Of a stretch of DNA of 64,000 nt, positions 8,976 to 19,277 are shown piece by piece. The notes beneath the pieces were generated by a model. The model saw only the letters and a program-made list of their open reading frames with translations. It searched no databases and had not been told where the DNA came from. This DNA comes from Nosema muscidifuracis (lineage: Eukaryota > Microsporidia > Nosematidae): assembly GCA_028335825.1 (NCBI GenBank), contig JAIOKI010000003.1, positions 372,001 through 436,000 on the forward strand, written 5' to 3'. Both the position numbers and the translations under genes were made by a program. The first letter of the stretch is position 1. Every line of letters starts with the position of its first letter.

Positions 8976-11900
8976 ATGAAGTTACTTATTCTTGTAAAAA
9001 TAATAATCTGTGGAAGATATTTCTACAACAACGATAAAGATCAGCTATCTACTTTAGTTCTGGTTATGGACACTGATAATTCAATGAAAATTGAAAATTA
9101 TCGTATGGAGTTAAGAGAAGTTAACGATGATCAAAATTATTCACAAAAAATTGAAGAGATTAAGTTTAAACTTAAAAATTATGTGCCATGGAATTGTAAT
9201 AAAGAAGAGTTTGAAAAATTAGTTAGCATTAATCAGAAACTGTATTCTACTAAATACATCTTAGATACTACAAAAACATACAGATTATTTTTGATAAATG
9301 AATCGAATAATTCCGTAATTTCATCTGATTTAATTGATTTCTATAAAGAAAAGAACAAAAATAAATTTCATTTATTTATTGATAAAGAAGATAATGAAAT
9401 TAAATCTGATTTGACGAAAAAGGACGTAGAAATAAATGAACCAAATATCAATATTGTATCTAACAAAAATTCTGATAACACATTTGAAAATGAGACGAAA
9501 GAAATTAAAACGTTGGAGAATGAAAAATTAAAATTTGAAGGTGATATTCAGAAACTTAAGAATGATGTAAAAGACTTAAATTCCGAAAATAAAAATTCTA
9601 ATGAATCGCATACTGATATTAAGGAAGAGAATTCAAATGAAAGAATTCAGGAGGATGAGAAACTAGTCATTGATGATATTAAGGAAGAGAACTCAAATGA
9701 AATAGTTCAAGAAAGTGAGAAATTAGTCATTGATAATATTAAGGAAGAGAACTCAAATGAAATAGTTCAAGAAAGTGAGAAATTAGTCATTGATAATATT
9801 AAAGAAGAGAACTCAAATGAAAAGATTCAGGAAGGTGAGAAATCAGTCATTGATAATATTAAAGAAGAGAACTCAAATGAAATAATTCAAGAGGATGAGA
9901 AATTAGTCATTGATGATATTAAGGAAGATGTTAAAGTTAAAAAAAATGTTTCTTTTTCAGAAGATACAAAGAATTTTTTTGAATCATCTTCAGTTGAATT
10001 TGAAAGTAGCGATTCATCAAGTATGACAGAATTTTTAAATCATGAAAAAGAAGCTTATAACTTGGATATTGAAGTAAAACAGAATCAAATGAACGCTCAA
10101 AATACCTTTTTAGTTGAACTTGAAGATTCTTTATCTACCTTTAATATTGCAGACTTTTTAGATGATAATAAAGCTAAACCTACTTCAACAGTTTTACAAG
10201 AACTCGATATAAAATCTTCTGATGAAAAATCAGAAGGTGATATAATTATATATACTGAAGAATCAAATAAAAATGTGTATGAATTTATTGATTATTATGA
10301 TGATGAAGAACCACTTTCAGTTACAATCGATTCAAGAGGAAGAGAAATTACTTCTGATTTCAAACGTGTTACAGAAGAGTATATTCCAAGATTATTAGAT
10401 ACTAGATATCACTATCTAGATCCTATAAGTGAAGAATCTTCAAACGCTGAAGATTCGACCACATCAATTGTTGAAACCGAAAAAAATAATGAAGAAAATA
10501 AAGAATCTCATGTGGAAGAAAAAGTGTATGAAGCTAAAAGTGAAGATAATGCAGAAGTATTTGATAAAAATCAAGAAACTGTTATAAACACAAAATATTC
10601 AGCTGAAGATATCTCAGACTCTCTTATCGAAGAATTAAAAAATATTTCTAATTTTGATTCAAAAACTATAAATGAGAAAGGCGATTCCTTACTTTTTTCT
10701 GAGAATAATGAAAAAGCAGAAAATTTAGTTGAAGAAAATCTAGAAAAGAAAGATAAAAAAATCGCAGAAAGTGTATTCGAAGAAGAAGTTATTTTTGGAA
10801 ATCTCCCAACTTCAGAAAATGTAGTTGAAGTAAATTTAATTTCAACTGAAGAAGAAAATTTAGTTGAAGAAAATCTAGAAAAGAAAGATAAAAAAATCGC
10901 AGAAAGTGTATTCGAAGAAGAAGTTATTTTTGGAAATCTCCCAACTTCAGAAAATGTAGTTGAAGTAAATTTAATTTCAACTGAAGAAGAAAATTTAGTT
11001 GAAGAAAATCTAGAAAAGAAAGATAAAAAAATCGCAGAAAGTGTATTCGAAGAAGAAGTTATTTTTAAAAATCTTCCAACTTCAGAAAATTTAATTTCAA
11101 CGGAAGAAGAAAATTCAGAAAATGTAATTAAGAAAGTTAAAGTCATTTTTGGAAATCTTCCAACTATAGAAAATGTAGTTAAAGTAAATTTAATTTCAAC
11201 GGAAGAAGAAAATTCAGAAAATGTAATTAAGAAAGTTAAAGTCATTTTTGGAAATCTTCCAACTATAGAAAATGTAGTTGAAGTAAATATAATTTCAACG
11301 GAAGAAGAAAATTCAGAAAATGTAATTAAGAAAGTGGAAGAAAATCACGAAAAGGAAGATAATGAAAAAGTTGAAGAAAATCTCGAAAAGAAAGATAACG
11401 AAAAAGTTGAACTATTGAATGAAAATGAGAATGTCGGAGAAGTCTTTGAATATGATGTAGAAAAAAATATAAAAGTCGAAATTCTTGAAAATAAAGAAAT
11501 TATTAAAGAGAAGAACCAAGTCGAAAACTTCATTAAAGACGATGTAGAAAAAAATGTTAATTTAAATATTAATGATAAATCTGAGACTTCTCTTGAAAAC
11601 GTTAACACTTTACCAAGTGCTTCTGAAGATTCACAGTCTGTTATGGAGAAAAGCAATTCTATCGAAATTAATTCAATAAAGAAAGAAAAAGAGTCAACTT
11701 CTTTTGAAGATATAGTGGATGTTAATAATGAAGATAAATCAACTAGTGAGGAAATATTCGACGAAGTTAAAGATTTATCTGGAAAAAGAAATGAGGAGAA
11801 AACCAATGAAGATGTTGCAAGTCTTGATAATGAAATGCCTAAATCTTACAATAGTACCCATAATGATTTATTTACATTGGTAGAAGAAATATATTTAATT

Positions 11901-12341
11901 ATAAAAGATATTAATGAAAATAAAAAATCCATTGAAAGTTTAAATTCAACTAGTGCTGAAAATTCAGAAGATGAATCAGAAAAATCTTCTAATGAGGATT
12001 CTAATAATTATGTTAGTACAAATAGTCTTAATTTAGATGATAAAGATAGTAATGAATTATCTTCTACATATAAAAATCCAGAAGAAGACTCTGAATTAAT
12101 CGAAGAAAGTAATTTTGAATTAGATAAACTTCGTAAATCAGAATTGCTTGAAAAAATTAAGTCTAAATTAAGCGAAGATAAATATACATCGTTTAAAATG
12201 TCTGAAGATAAAAATCTTAGTTTTATAGTTTCTAAACAGACAAGTACTGAATCTAGAAATGATACTAATATTGATGAAAAATATGTAACTCTTACCGATA
12301 ACTATGAAGAAGAAAAAAATAACAGCGGTCTAAATCATTAA
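8976..12341 (+). CDS. Large acidic repeat protein, probably secreted (family A, member 2)
   Basis: 1121 residues, not recognised. A short hydrophobic N-terminus (MKLLILVKIIICG) may be a signal peptide. Residues 20-140 resemble the ectodomain of the preceding gene. The rest is very acidic (Glu/Asn/Ser/Lys) and disordered-looking, with two tandem arrays: five 20-residue units of the DIKEENSNEIVQESEKLVID type, and a compound array of 45-, 40- and 33-residue units ending in LISTEE. Unlike its neighbour it has no C-terminal membrane helix, so it may be soluble. CCCCC lies five bases before the start. Long minus-strand frames inside it are by-products of the repeats. Confidence 0.8.
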   Translation: MKLLILVKIIICGRYFYNNDKDQLSTLVLVMDTDNSMKIENYRMELREVNDDQNYSQKIEEIKFKLKNYVPWNCNKEEFEKLVSINQKLYSTKYILDTTKTYRLFLINESNNSVISSDLIDFYKEKNKNKFHLFIDKEDNEIKSDLTKKDVEINEPNINIVSNKNSDNTFENETKEIKTLENEKLKFEGDIQKLKNDVKDLNSENKNSNESHTDIKEENSNERIQEDEKLVIDDIKEENSNEIVQESEKLVIDNIKEENSNEIVQESEKLVIDNIKEENSNEKIQEGEKSVIDNIKEENSNEIIQEDEKLVIDDIKEDVKVKKNVSFSEDTKNFFESSSVEFESSDSSSMTEFLNHEKEAYNLDIEVKQNQMNAQNTFLVELEDSLSTFNIADFLDDNKAKPTSTVLQELDIKSSDEKSEGDIIIYTEESNKNVYEFIDYYDDEEPLSVTIDSRGREITSDFKRVTEEYIPRLLDTRYHYLDPISEESSNAEDSTTSIVETEKNNEENKESHVEEKVYEAKSEDNAEVFDKNQETVINTKYSAEDISDSLIEELKNISNFDSKTINEKGDSLLFSENNEKAENLVEENLEKKDKKIAESVFEEEVIFGNLPTSENVVEVNLISTEEENLVEENLEKKDKKIAESVFEEEVIFGNLPTSENVVEVNLISTEEENLVEENLEKKDKKIAESVFEEEVIFKNLPTSENLISTEEENSENVIKKVKVIFGNLPTIENVVKVNLISTEEENSENVIKKVKVIFGNLPTIENVVEVNIISTEEENSENVIKKVEENHEKEDNEKVEENLEKKDNEKVELLNENENVGEVFEYDVEKNIKVEILENKEIIKEKNQVENFIKDDVEKNVNLNINDKSETSLENVNTLPSASEDSQSVMEKSNSIEINSIKKEKESTSFEDIVDVNNEDKSTSEEIFDEVKDLSGKRNEEKTNEDVASLDNEMPKSYNSTHNDLFTLVEEIYLIIKDINENKKSIESLNSTSAENSEDESEKSSNEDSNNYVSTNSLNLDDKDSNELSSTYKNPEEDSELIEESNFELDKLRKSELLEKIKSKLSEDKYTSFKMSEDKNLSFIVSKQTSTESRNDTNIDEKYVTLTDNYEEEKNNSGLNH
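9615..9914 (+). repeat. Five 60-bp tandem units (20 residues each)
   Basis: The units start at 9615 and recur every 60 bp in frame; the second and third are nearly identical, and a partial sixth (DIKED) follows. Variation is mostly at the residues after SNE and after QE. Confidence 0.92.
10719..11335 (+). repeat. Compound 135/120/99-bp tandem array
   Basis: The 135-bp unit (ENLVEENLEKKDKKIAESVF and on to LISTEE) starts at 10719, 10854 and 10989. The third copy is shortened, and it is followed by about two and a half shorter units of about 99 bp with ENSENVIKKVKVIFGNLP. All share the GNLPT(S/I)ENVV and LISTEE blocks, so the short units derive from the long one. Confidence 0.9.
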
Positions 12342-12657
12342 AATAATTATTTTCACCAATTCTTAATTAGTTATTAAATTAAAAAATTACCCTTATAAAA
12401 AACATGGCTTTACATAAACGATTACAAATAAAATTAATAAAGAAAAAGATAAATTTAAACTACAATTTTTTTAATCAAATATTTTAGAATAATAATTATT
12501 TTAAAATTTTATTGATTTTAGCATGTATTGATGATTAAATTTCAAAATCAAGCTTTTAATAGAAGTTTTTTAATATTTGAAAATAATAAAAATCTTAAAT
12601 AATTATTTTTGATGTTTAAAATATTTAATTTTTATTTTTTAGCATAAAAAGGGTAAA
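12342..12657. other. AT-rich spacer before Dicer, nothing recognised
   Basis: About 315 bp of A/T-rich sequence with no open frame of interest; a GGG run four bases before the Dicer start is the only distinctive element. Confidence 0.6.
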
Positions 12658-15600
12658 ATGAAATTCAACAGTATTTTCTCAGAAATAGCAATCAAAGACG
12701 AAATAGACATAAAAAATGATACAACGACTACACATGATAATATAAGAGATTTAATGAACAAATACGATCGTGTTTTACTAATTACAGATTCAAAAGAATA
12801 TTCTGAATATTTTAAGTTGAAATTTGTGCAGATTCTTCCTAATATAAAAAATACTCCTCAATTAATTCTTCATGTCTCCAAGTTTATATTTTTTGCTTGG
12901 CAAGGACTTCTTGATGTATTTAAATATGATTTAATAATTGTAAATTGTGAGATAAAAATGGATTTCGTACACGCATTTCGTGTATTTTATATAGATAATA
13001 TAGTTGGAAATCTTAACAAGCCATTATGTATAGTGTACAGTAAAAAAGTAACTCAAGAATTGGCTATATATTTCCAATCAATAATAAATAATAATATTAG
13101 AGAAAAAGAAAATATAAAAGAAATAACTTATAATAATTCTTATAAGTGTTATTCTTTAGATATTAAAGTTACAGAAGATATTATAAATTATGTTAAATGT
13201 AAAAGAATTCTTAAGGATGTAGTAAGTAGAGCTGATAATGATAATTATATAAGATTATTAAAAGAAATAAGAGCACTTGAGATCAAAAATATTGAAGATG
13301 CCATTTTTTTACTTAGAAGATTTGTTGATATTAACAAGTTAAAAGATATTCCTGATCAAGAAGAAGATATTAAAAATGTGAAAGACCTTTTAATATTTCA
13401 CCAGAAAAAAAATATTATTGAGAAATATTCAAAAAATAATATCGTTATTTTAAAAAGTAAATTAAATTTCGGGTTCGAAAATGTTGAAAATTACAAAGAT
13501 GTAGATAAAACGAAAACTCATTTATTTGTCTTATTTATATGGGATGAAGATGATGAAGAAGAAATATATGAACAATTTAAGAAAATTATATATTTTAAGA
13601 TACGTGGAGATTATCCAAATAGATTTATTAATATGGTTAGTAAAAAAGAGGGTTTAGAGAAATTTATAGATTATACTATCAAAAGAGACAAAGAGTATCG
13701 TATAGAAGAATGTAGAACAGGAAATTCTATACCAACACTTTCTTTCGAATATTCAGTACTTTTTCTTGAACATATTTTATATTTGATAGGAAGAGTTTTT
13801 CATGATAATTATTTGTATATAAGAAGTATCAAAGTAAATAGAACATACCACTCTAGTTCAAATGGAGATAAATATTATTGTTATTTAGAATTTCCTAATA
13901 TAGTTGATGATACAATATTTAAACAGAAATATAAATCAGACGAATTTTTTAGAAAAAAAGATGCTACCAAAGATGCGAGCTATAAAGCTATTATTAGTTT
14001 AGTAGAGTCAGGATATTTGGATAGTAACTTTTTACCTGTAAAAAATAAGTTTATTGACAATAATTCTGTATATTATAAATATATCAAGGATATTTACGAA
14101 ATTGAATACGATAATCCACAAGATATTCCTAAAATATTTAAAAAAATTAAAGAAGAATACGAAGAAGAAGATAAATTCAAAAAAGAATTTTCATTTGATT
14201 TGTACGATTCTAACGAGCAACCTGTTTTGGATTTTAATGAAGTTTTGCGAAAACAAGCAGATTCTATGAAAAAATTTACAAAAACAGTAAGTTTATACAT
14301 TTTTAATAATAGTAATTTAGGAATTTGCACTGATAAATCATTTCAAGAAACTATTACATATAAAAATATAGAAGTTTCATTTTTAAAAGAATTGACTTTA
14401 AGTGAATCAGAAATGAGTTTTATTATAAATTATCAGATAATATTTTTTGGTATAAACTTCAGAAGAATAACTAGCATAGATAAGAATATGAGAAAATATA
14501 CATACTTGGTTGTTCCAATGAAAAATGAAGAAATTGATTTTGAATACATGAAAATAATTCATAACAATTTCTTCATAGGAAATGTTTACAGTGTACAAGA
14601 TAGAAATATTTTAAATAATTTTTTATTATTTAATCCAATAACAAAGGCTTTTTATGAATACGAAGAAGAATCTGATAAAAAACTTACTGACATAACTACA
14701 CAAAAAATAAAAGCATGGAAATCAAAGGATAATTTAGAGAATGAAATTGAAGAATACACTTTTCAAGAATATTTTAGAAGACTTTATGGAATTAATCTAG
14801 TAAACATAATTGATGATACAAATATAATATTTAGTGCTATACAGTACTCTACGAAAAATAAGGAGAAGAAAATTGAATATCATTCGGGAGAAATAATTTA
14901 TGTTACTACAGTAAAGAAGAGTATCAAATGTGATTATAAAAGATTTATTGAATATTTTTATATTTTTGAGACAATCTCACTTATACACGAATTCAAGTGT
15001 AAAAATGACTTGAATGTTTCTTTAAGCAATTTAGTTACTTCTTTCTCACCAAGTGAAGTTATTGATGGAGTAACTGATTTAGGATATGAAAGATTTGAAT
15101 TTATTGGAGATTCAGTATTAAAATATGCAACAAGTAAATATTTATTTACTGAGTGTGGATATTCTCTTAATAGATTAGTAAGTACTAAAGATAGTATTAT
15201 ATGTAATAATAATTTATATCAGATAGGAAAAAAATTAGAATTACAGAATTATTTTTCATTTAATAGATACAATGAAAATCTTTTTCAACCTCCTGCCATT
15301 CTTGATGAAATAAAAAATAAATCTCTAATTGATAATTTAGGAGTAAGGAAGGTCTTTTTAAATAATAACCAATATTATTTTTTAAAGGAATATAGCAAGA
15401 AACAAGTCAAAGAAGAAGATTTAGAAAAGGGTAGAAAAGTATATGCAGATATAGTAGAATCTCTTATCGGAGTTCATTATATAGAACAAGGCTTTAATAA
15501 GGCATGGGAATTTATTAAGAAGATAGGTATAGTTAAGTCTAAAAAAATTGAAGATGAATCTGAAATATATTTGTTATGCGATTATGAAGGAATATTACCA

Positions 15601-16074
15601 TTGAAATCTATAAGCATTGTAGAAAAAATAATAGATTATCAATTTATTAATAAAGGTTATTTAGAGAAGGCTATGATTCATCCATCCTATAAAAATAATA
15701 TATTTGGTAGTGAAAGATTTCAGAAGTTAGAACTAGTAGGTGATTGTTTCTTAGATCTTAAAGTATCATCTTATATTTTTAATAAATACACTGAAGCTGA
15801 TCCTTTTGAATTACATACTCATAGGAAGAGATTAGTGAATAACTTTACATTTGCAATGATATTGTTTAAAACTGGGCTTGTAGATATTTCTATGACAGGA
15901 CTTAGTGATAATACTAGAGATCTAAACAATATTAAAATAAGCAAGTGTTATAGCGATATATTCGAATCTTTAGCAGGAGCGGTTGTACTTGACGCAGGAT
16001 TTGATCTGGAGAAAATGCAAAAATTTTTTGATAGAATGCTTATCTATATGGAAGAAAATACACATGACTGCTAA
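12658..16074 (+). CDS. DCL: Dicer-like ribonuclease III
   Basis: Dicer cuts double-stranded RNA into small RNAs for RNA interference. Two RNase III domains are seen at the C-terminus. The first has ERFEFIGDSVLK near 812 and DIVESLIG near 931; the second has FQKLELVGDCFLD near 1020 and DIFESLAGAVVLD near 1100. The acidic metal-binding positions are present in both. Residues about 350-460 match the Dicer dimerisation fold (YRIEECRTGN, then KDASYKAIISLVESGYL). A divergent PAZ/connector region lies between. The N-terminal 345 residues sit where the helicase should be but show no Walker A, DExH or QRxGR motif and are much shorter than usual. No dsRNA-binding domain follows the second RNase III domain. 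A GGG run precedes the start. Confidence 0.93.
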   Translation: MKFNSIFSEIAIKDEIDIKNDTTTTHDNIRDLMNKYDRVLLITDSKEYSEYFKLKFVQILPNIKNTPQLILHVSKFIFFAWQGLLDVFKYDLIIVNCEIKMDFVHAFRVFYIDNIVGNLNKPLCIVYSKKVTQELAIYFQSIINNNIREKENIKEITYNNSYKCYSLDIKVTEDIINYVKCKRILKDVVSRADNDNYIRLLKEIRALEIKNIEDAIFLLRRFVDINKLKDIPDQEEDIKNVKDLLIFHQKKNIIEKYSKNNIVILKSKLNFGFENVENYKDVDKTKTHLFVLFIWDEDDEEEIYEQFKKIIYFKIRGDYPNRFINMVSKKEGLEKFIDYTIKRDKEYRIEECRTGNSIPTLSFEYSVLFLEHILYLIGRVFHDNYLYIRSIKVNRTYHSSSNGDKYYCYLEFPNIVDDTIFKQKYKSDEFFRKKDATKDASYKAIISLVESGYLDSNFLPVKNKFIDNNSVYYKYIKDIYEIEYDNPQDIPKIFKKIKEEYEEEDKFKKEFSFDLYDSNEQPVLDFNEVLRKQADSMKKFTKTVSLYIFNNSNLGICTDKSFQETITYKNIEVSFLKELTLSESEMSFIINYQIIFFGINFRRITSIDKNMRKYTYLVVPMKNEEIDFEYMKIIHNNFFIGNVYSVQDRNILNNFLLFNPITKAFYEYEEESDKKLTDITTQKIKAWKSKDNLENEIEEYTFQEYFRRLYGINLVNIIDDTNIIFSAIQYSTKNKEKKIEYHSGEIIYVTTVKKSIKCDYKRFIEYFYIFETISLIHEFKCKNDLNVSLSNLVTSFSPSEVIDGVTDLGYERFEFIGDSVLKYATSKYLFTECGYSLNRLVSTKDSIICNNNLYQIGKKLELQNYFSFNRYNENLFQPPAILDEIKNKSLIDNLGVRKVFLNNNQYYFLKEYSKKQVKEEDLEKGRKVYADIVESLIGVHYIEQGFNKAWEFIKKIGIVKSKKIEDESEIYLLCDYEGILPLKSISIVEKIIDYQFINKGYLEKAMIHPSYKNNIFGSERFQKLELVGDCFLDLKVSSYIFNKYTEADPFELHTHRKRLVNNFTFAMILFKTGLVDISMTGLSDNTRDLNNIKISKCYSDIFESLAGAVVLDAGFDLEKMQKFFDRMLIYMEENTHDC

Positions 16075-16144
16075 CAAATATATTAATCTAAATTTGAAAA
16101 TATTTTTTTAAAAAAAAATAACCAAGTAAAATATTTAATTTTAA

Positions 16145-18682
16145 TCAATACTGATAGACATATTCACCAATTTTCTCACCCGTCTGATTCTCATATTCTC
16201 CGTAACATCTTACATAAATTTCTATATCATCCCTCTTTCTTAATAATATATGAGTTAAGGCACTCACGAAATGAGTCTGCACGAGTCTTTTCATTAATCT
16301 TGCTCCATATACAGATGAATGTGCTTTAACTACGATTTCTTCAGCTACTGCACTGCTTATAGCAAATTTCATTCGTTTATCTTCAAGTCTCTTATTTAAC
16401 TCTGATATTTGATAATCCAGTATTCTACTAAGACTGTCTAAATTGAGTTGATTGAAGTAGATGACATTATCTATCCTGTTTACGAAAGGAGGTCCAAATT
16501 TTTGTAGTACCATTTTTTCTAATTCTTCTCTTTCTTTTTCTCCTATACCATTAGAATTCATTATGACATGTTGTCCCAGATTTGAAGTCATGATTATTAC
16601 ACAATTTCTGTAATCTACCACTACACCTTTTCCATCAGTAATACGTCCTTCATCGAGTAGTTGATAAAGTACATTAAGTACAGATTGATGAGCAAGATCT
16701 AGTTCATCCAAAAGTATCACATTATAAGGTTTCCTTCTAATTGGTTCAGTAAGTGATCCTCCTTCATTATACCCTACATAACCGGCAGATGCACCTATTA
16801 ATTTAGTTACTGATAGCTCATTTCCATAATCACTCATATCAAGTACTACCATATTCTTCTCATCATCAAACAATTCACTGGCAACAGCTTTAGCTAATTC
16901 AGTCTTTCCTACTCCACTTGGTCCAAGAAGTAGAAATGCACCTATTGGCTTATCTTTTCTTGCTAATCCTACTCTTGATTGAAGAATAGAACTTGTTATA
17001 GCATCTACTGCTTCATCTTGTCCAAATATTCTTTGCTTGATACGAATAGGCATTTCTAATAATCTATCACTTTCTTTCATAGTAAGTCTCTTAACAGGTA
17101 TGCCTGTCCATCCACTGATCTTCTCTGCAATATGATGAACTTGAATAATTTCTACACCTGTCAATTTTTTAAGCTCTTCTTCTATAACAGGTATGACATT
17201 ATTCTTTAGATCTAATGCAAGATAAGTTTGTCTATCTCTCTCAGCTTGTTGAAGTCTCATTTTTGTATCTTCTAATTTCTTCCTTAACTCTTTAGCTTTG
17301 ATGATATGTTTCTTCTCGATAAGATAAGCTTCTTCCAGAGGAACTAGTGATTCTTTGATATCATCAATCTTTTTCTGTACATCTGTAATTCTTTTATTAA
17401 TTTCTTGTATTTCGATATCACTGCTTTTATTTTTCAAATCCATTTCTAGACTCGTCCTTTCTAATTCCAAAGACCAGATTTTATTTCTTGCCTCCTGTAC
17501 TTCCTTAGGTTGACTTTCTAAAGATATAACTGCACTAGCACATGCACTATCTATCAAGTCTATTGCTATATCTGGCAATCTTCTATTTGGAATATATTGT
17601 TTAGAAGCCTTTGCTGCATATACTAATGCATTATCACTTATTTTTACACCATGATGCAATTCCATTCTTTCTCTTATTCCTCTTAACATTGTTATAGAAT
17701 CTTCTATAGAAGGTTCTCTTACTGCTACTTGTACAAATCTTCTTTCAAATGCTGGATCTGATTCTACATATTTCCTGTATTCATCTTCTGTAGTAGCTCC
17801 TATACATTTAATCTTTCCACTAGCCAATCCAGGTTTAAGCATATTAGCAGCATCCATAGCACTGTCAGAAGTCTTACCTGCTCCTAGCACAATATGTATC
17901 TCATCAATAAACAAAATAACTCCAGGAGTTTCTTCAGCTTCCTTAATAAGATCTTTAAGTCTTTGTTCAAAATCTCCTCTATGGCATGCTCCTGCTACCA
18001 TTCCACCAATATCTACACTATAAATCTTAGCATTTTTTAATCCAGGAGCATCTCCATTAGCAATCTTCTGAGCTATTCCATTGACTATTGCTGTTTTTCC
18101 TACTCCAGGTTTACCTACCATAATAGCATTACTCTTAGTCTTCTTACATAAGATTTCTATAATCTCTCTAATTTCTCTTTCTCTTCCTATTACTGGATCA
18201 AAAACATTTTGTCTAGCTTGTTCTACTAAATCTACAGCAAATTTAGACATGATATCTTGTGTATCATCAGCATCAGGATGATTCATTTTTTTATCCCCTC
18301 TAAGTAAAGAAATCTTCTTAATAATTTCATCTGTATCTCCAAGCAAATTTTTAATATTTTGTAATTTCAATATATTAATTAAAATACTATCTACAGATAC
18401 ATACTCATCATTACTCTTTATAATCTGTGACATGCTATAAGACATACCTGGTTCAGTCTGCATATTAGATTTTCCAAAAGTATTAATTTTAGTGATAATC
18501 TTATTAGTCCAAGTATTACACTCATCTTGGCTAAGAACTTTCCTTAAGATAGATGATGAATCTTCTAATAAAACTTTTAAGATATGTTCTGGTTCGAATA
18601 TTGTATTTTTATTCAGTTGAGCTGTTAGTATTGATTGCTCAATAAGTGACCTTGCTTTGTTAGTAAATTTTTGTTGAGACAT
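16145..18682 (-). CDS. HSP104: Hsp104/ClpB-type protein disaggregase
   Basis: A hexameric double-AAA+ ATPase that pulls proteins out of aggregates with Hsp70 help, here probably cytosolic since no targeting peptide is seen. In order: Clp N-domain (about 1-140), first AAA+ module with GKPGVGKT near 189 and VILFIDEIH near 259, coiled-coil middle domain (about 390-515), second AAA+ module with LGPSGVGKT near 589 and VILLDELD near 659, and the small C-terminal domain. The length of 845 residues fits a slightly short Hsp104. Its stop is about 70 bp from the Dicer stop, in convergent orientation. Confidence 0.96.
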   Translation of the reverse strand: MSQQKFTNKARSLIEQSILTAQLNKNTIFEPEHILKVLLEDSSSILRKVLSQDECNTWTNKIITKINTFGKSNMQTEPGMSYSMSQIIKSNDEYVSVDSILINILKLQNIKNLLGDTDEIIKKISLLRGDKKMNHPDADDTQDIMSKFAVDLVEQARQNVFDPVIGREREIREIIEILCKKTKSNAIMVGKPGVGKTAIVNGIAQKIANGDAPGLKNAKIYSVDIGGMVAGACHRGDFEQRLKDLIKEAEETPGVILFIDEIHIVLGAGKTSDSAMDAANMLKPGLASGKIKCIGATTEDEYRKYVESDPAFERRFVQVAVREPSIEDSITMLRGIRERMELHHGVKISDNALVYAAKASKQYIPNRRLPDIAIDLIDSACASAVISLESQPKEVQEARNKIWSLELERTSLEMDLKNKSSDIEIQEINKRITDVQKKIDDIKESLVPLEEAYLIEKKHIIKAKELRKKLEDTKMRLQQAERDRQTYLALDLKNNVIPVIEEELKKLTGVEIIQVHHIAEKISGWTGIPVKRLTMKESDRLLEMPIRIKQRIFGQDEAVDAITSSILQSRVGLARKDKPIGAFLLLGPSGVGKTELAKAVASELFDDEKNMVVLDMSDYGNELSVTKLIGASAGYVGYNEGGSLTEPIRRKPYNVILLDELDLAHQSVLNVLYQLLDEGRITDGKGVVVDYRNCVIIMTSNLGQHVIMNSNGIGEKEREELEKMVLQKFGPPFVNRIDNVIYFNQLNLDSLSRILDYQISELNKRLEDKRMKFAISSAVAEEIVVKAHSSVYGARLMKRLVQTHFVSALTHILLRKRDDIEIYVRCYGEYENQTGEKIGEYVYQY

Positions 18683-19277
18683 TTATGCGCATTAATAATT
18701 TTTTTAAATTTATAGTTTTAAAATTCAAGAAAATTCATAAATATTCAAAAGATAAATATAAGAATATTTAAATTCAAGAAAATTCATAAATATTCAATAG
18801 ATAAAAGTTTTAATAAAATATACTTCAATTATTAAAATTGATAACTTTCTTTAATAATTTAATATTCTAATTATAGAATTATTAAAATTGATAACTTTCT
18901 CTAAATAGAATATATCATTAAAGATTTATTATAGAATTATTAAAATTGATAACTTTCTTTAATAATTTAATAGTCTCATTATAGAAATCTTAAAATTGGT
19001 AACTTTCTTTAATATTTTAATATTCTAAATAAAATATATCATTAAAAATTTATTATAGAATTATTAAATCTTTTTTAATTAAGTAATAGTTTAAAGAAAG
19101 TTACCAATTTTAAGATTTCTATAATTAGAATATTAAATTATTAAAAAAGTTATCAATTTTACTAATTGAAGTATATTTTATTAAAACTTTTATCTATGAT
19201 TAATTATATTAACTAATTCAATACATAATAAAAAAATTAAATTTTTAATCTTTCTAAAATGAATATTTTTACCCTGC
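18683..19277. other. Spacer made of direct and inverted repeats
   Basis: About 600 bp between the Hsp104 start and the next gene on the other strand. A unit 'ttaaaattgataactttcttta' recurs four times in one orientation and twice inverted; see the inverted repeat entry. No gene is seen. Confidence 0.7.
18797..19197. repeat. Long inverted repeat with 81-bp arms
   Basis: Arm 1 (18797-18878) and arm 2 (19117-19197) are reverse complements with about two mismatches and a small length difference. Inside them a second pair, 18983-19012 and 19091-19120, is a perfect 30-bp inverted repeat. The whole 400-bp block could fold into one extended hairpin. It lies between two divergent genes (Hsp104 and a small membrane protein). 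Confidence 0.9.

Noticed and set aside
10571-11806. Long minus-strand open frames (224 and 153 codons) opposite the acidic repeat gene
   Set aside because: They are antisense images of the Glu/Asn/Ser repeats on the plus strand, have no start motif and show Phe/Ser monotony.
16145-18682. Bacterial origin of the ClpB-like gene
   Set aside because: Composition and context match the neighbours, and Hsp104 is an established fungal family; transfer is not needed.
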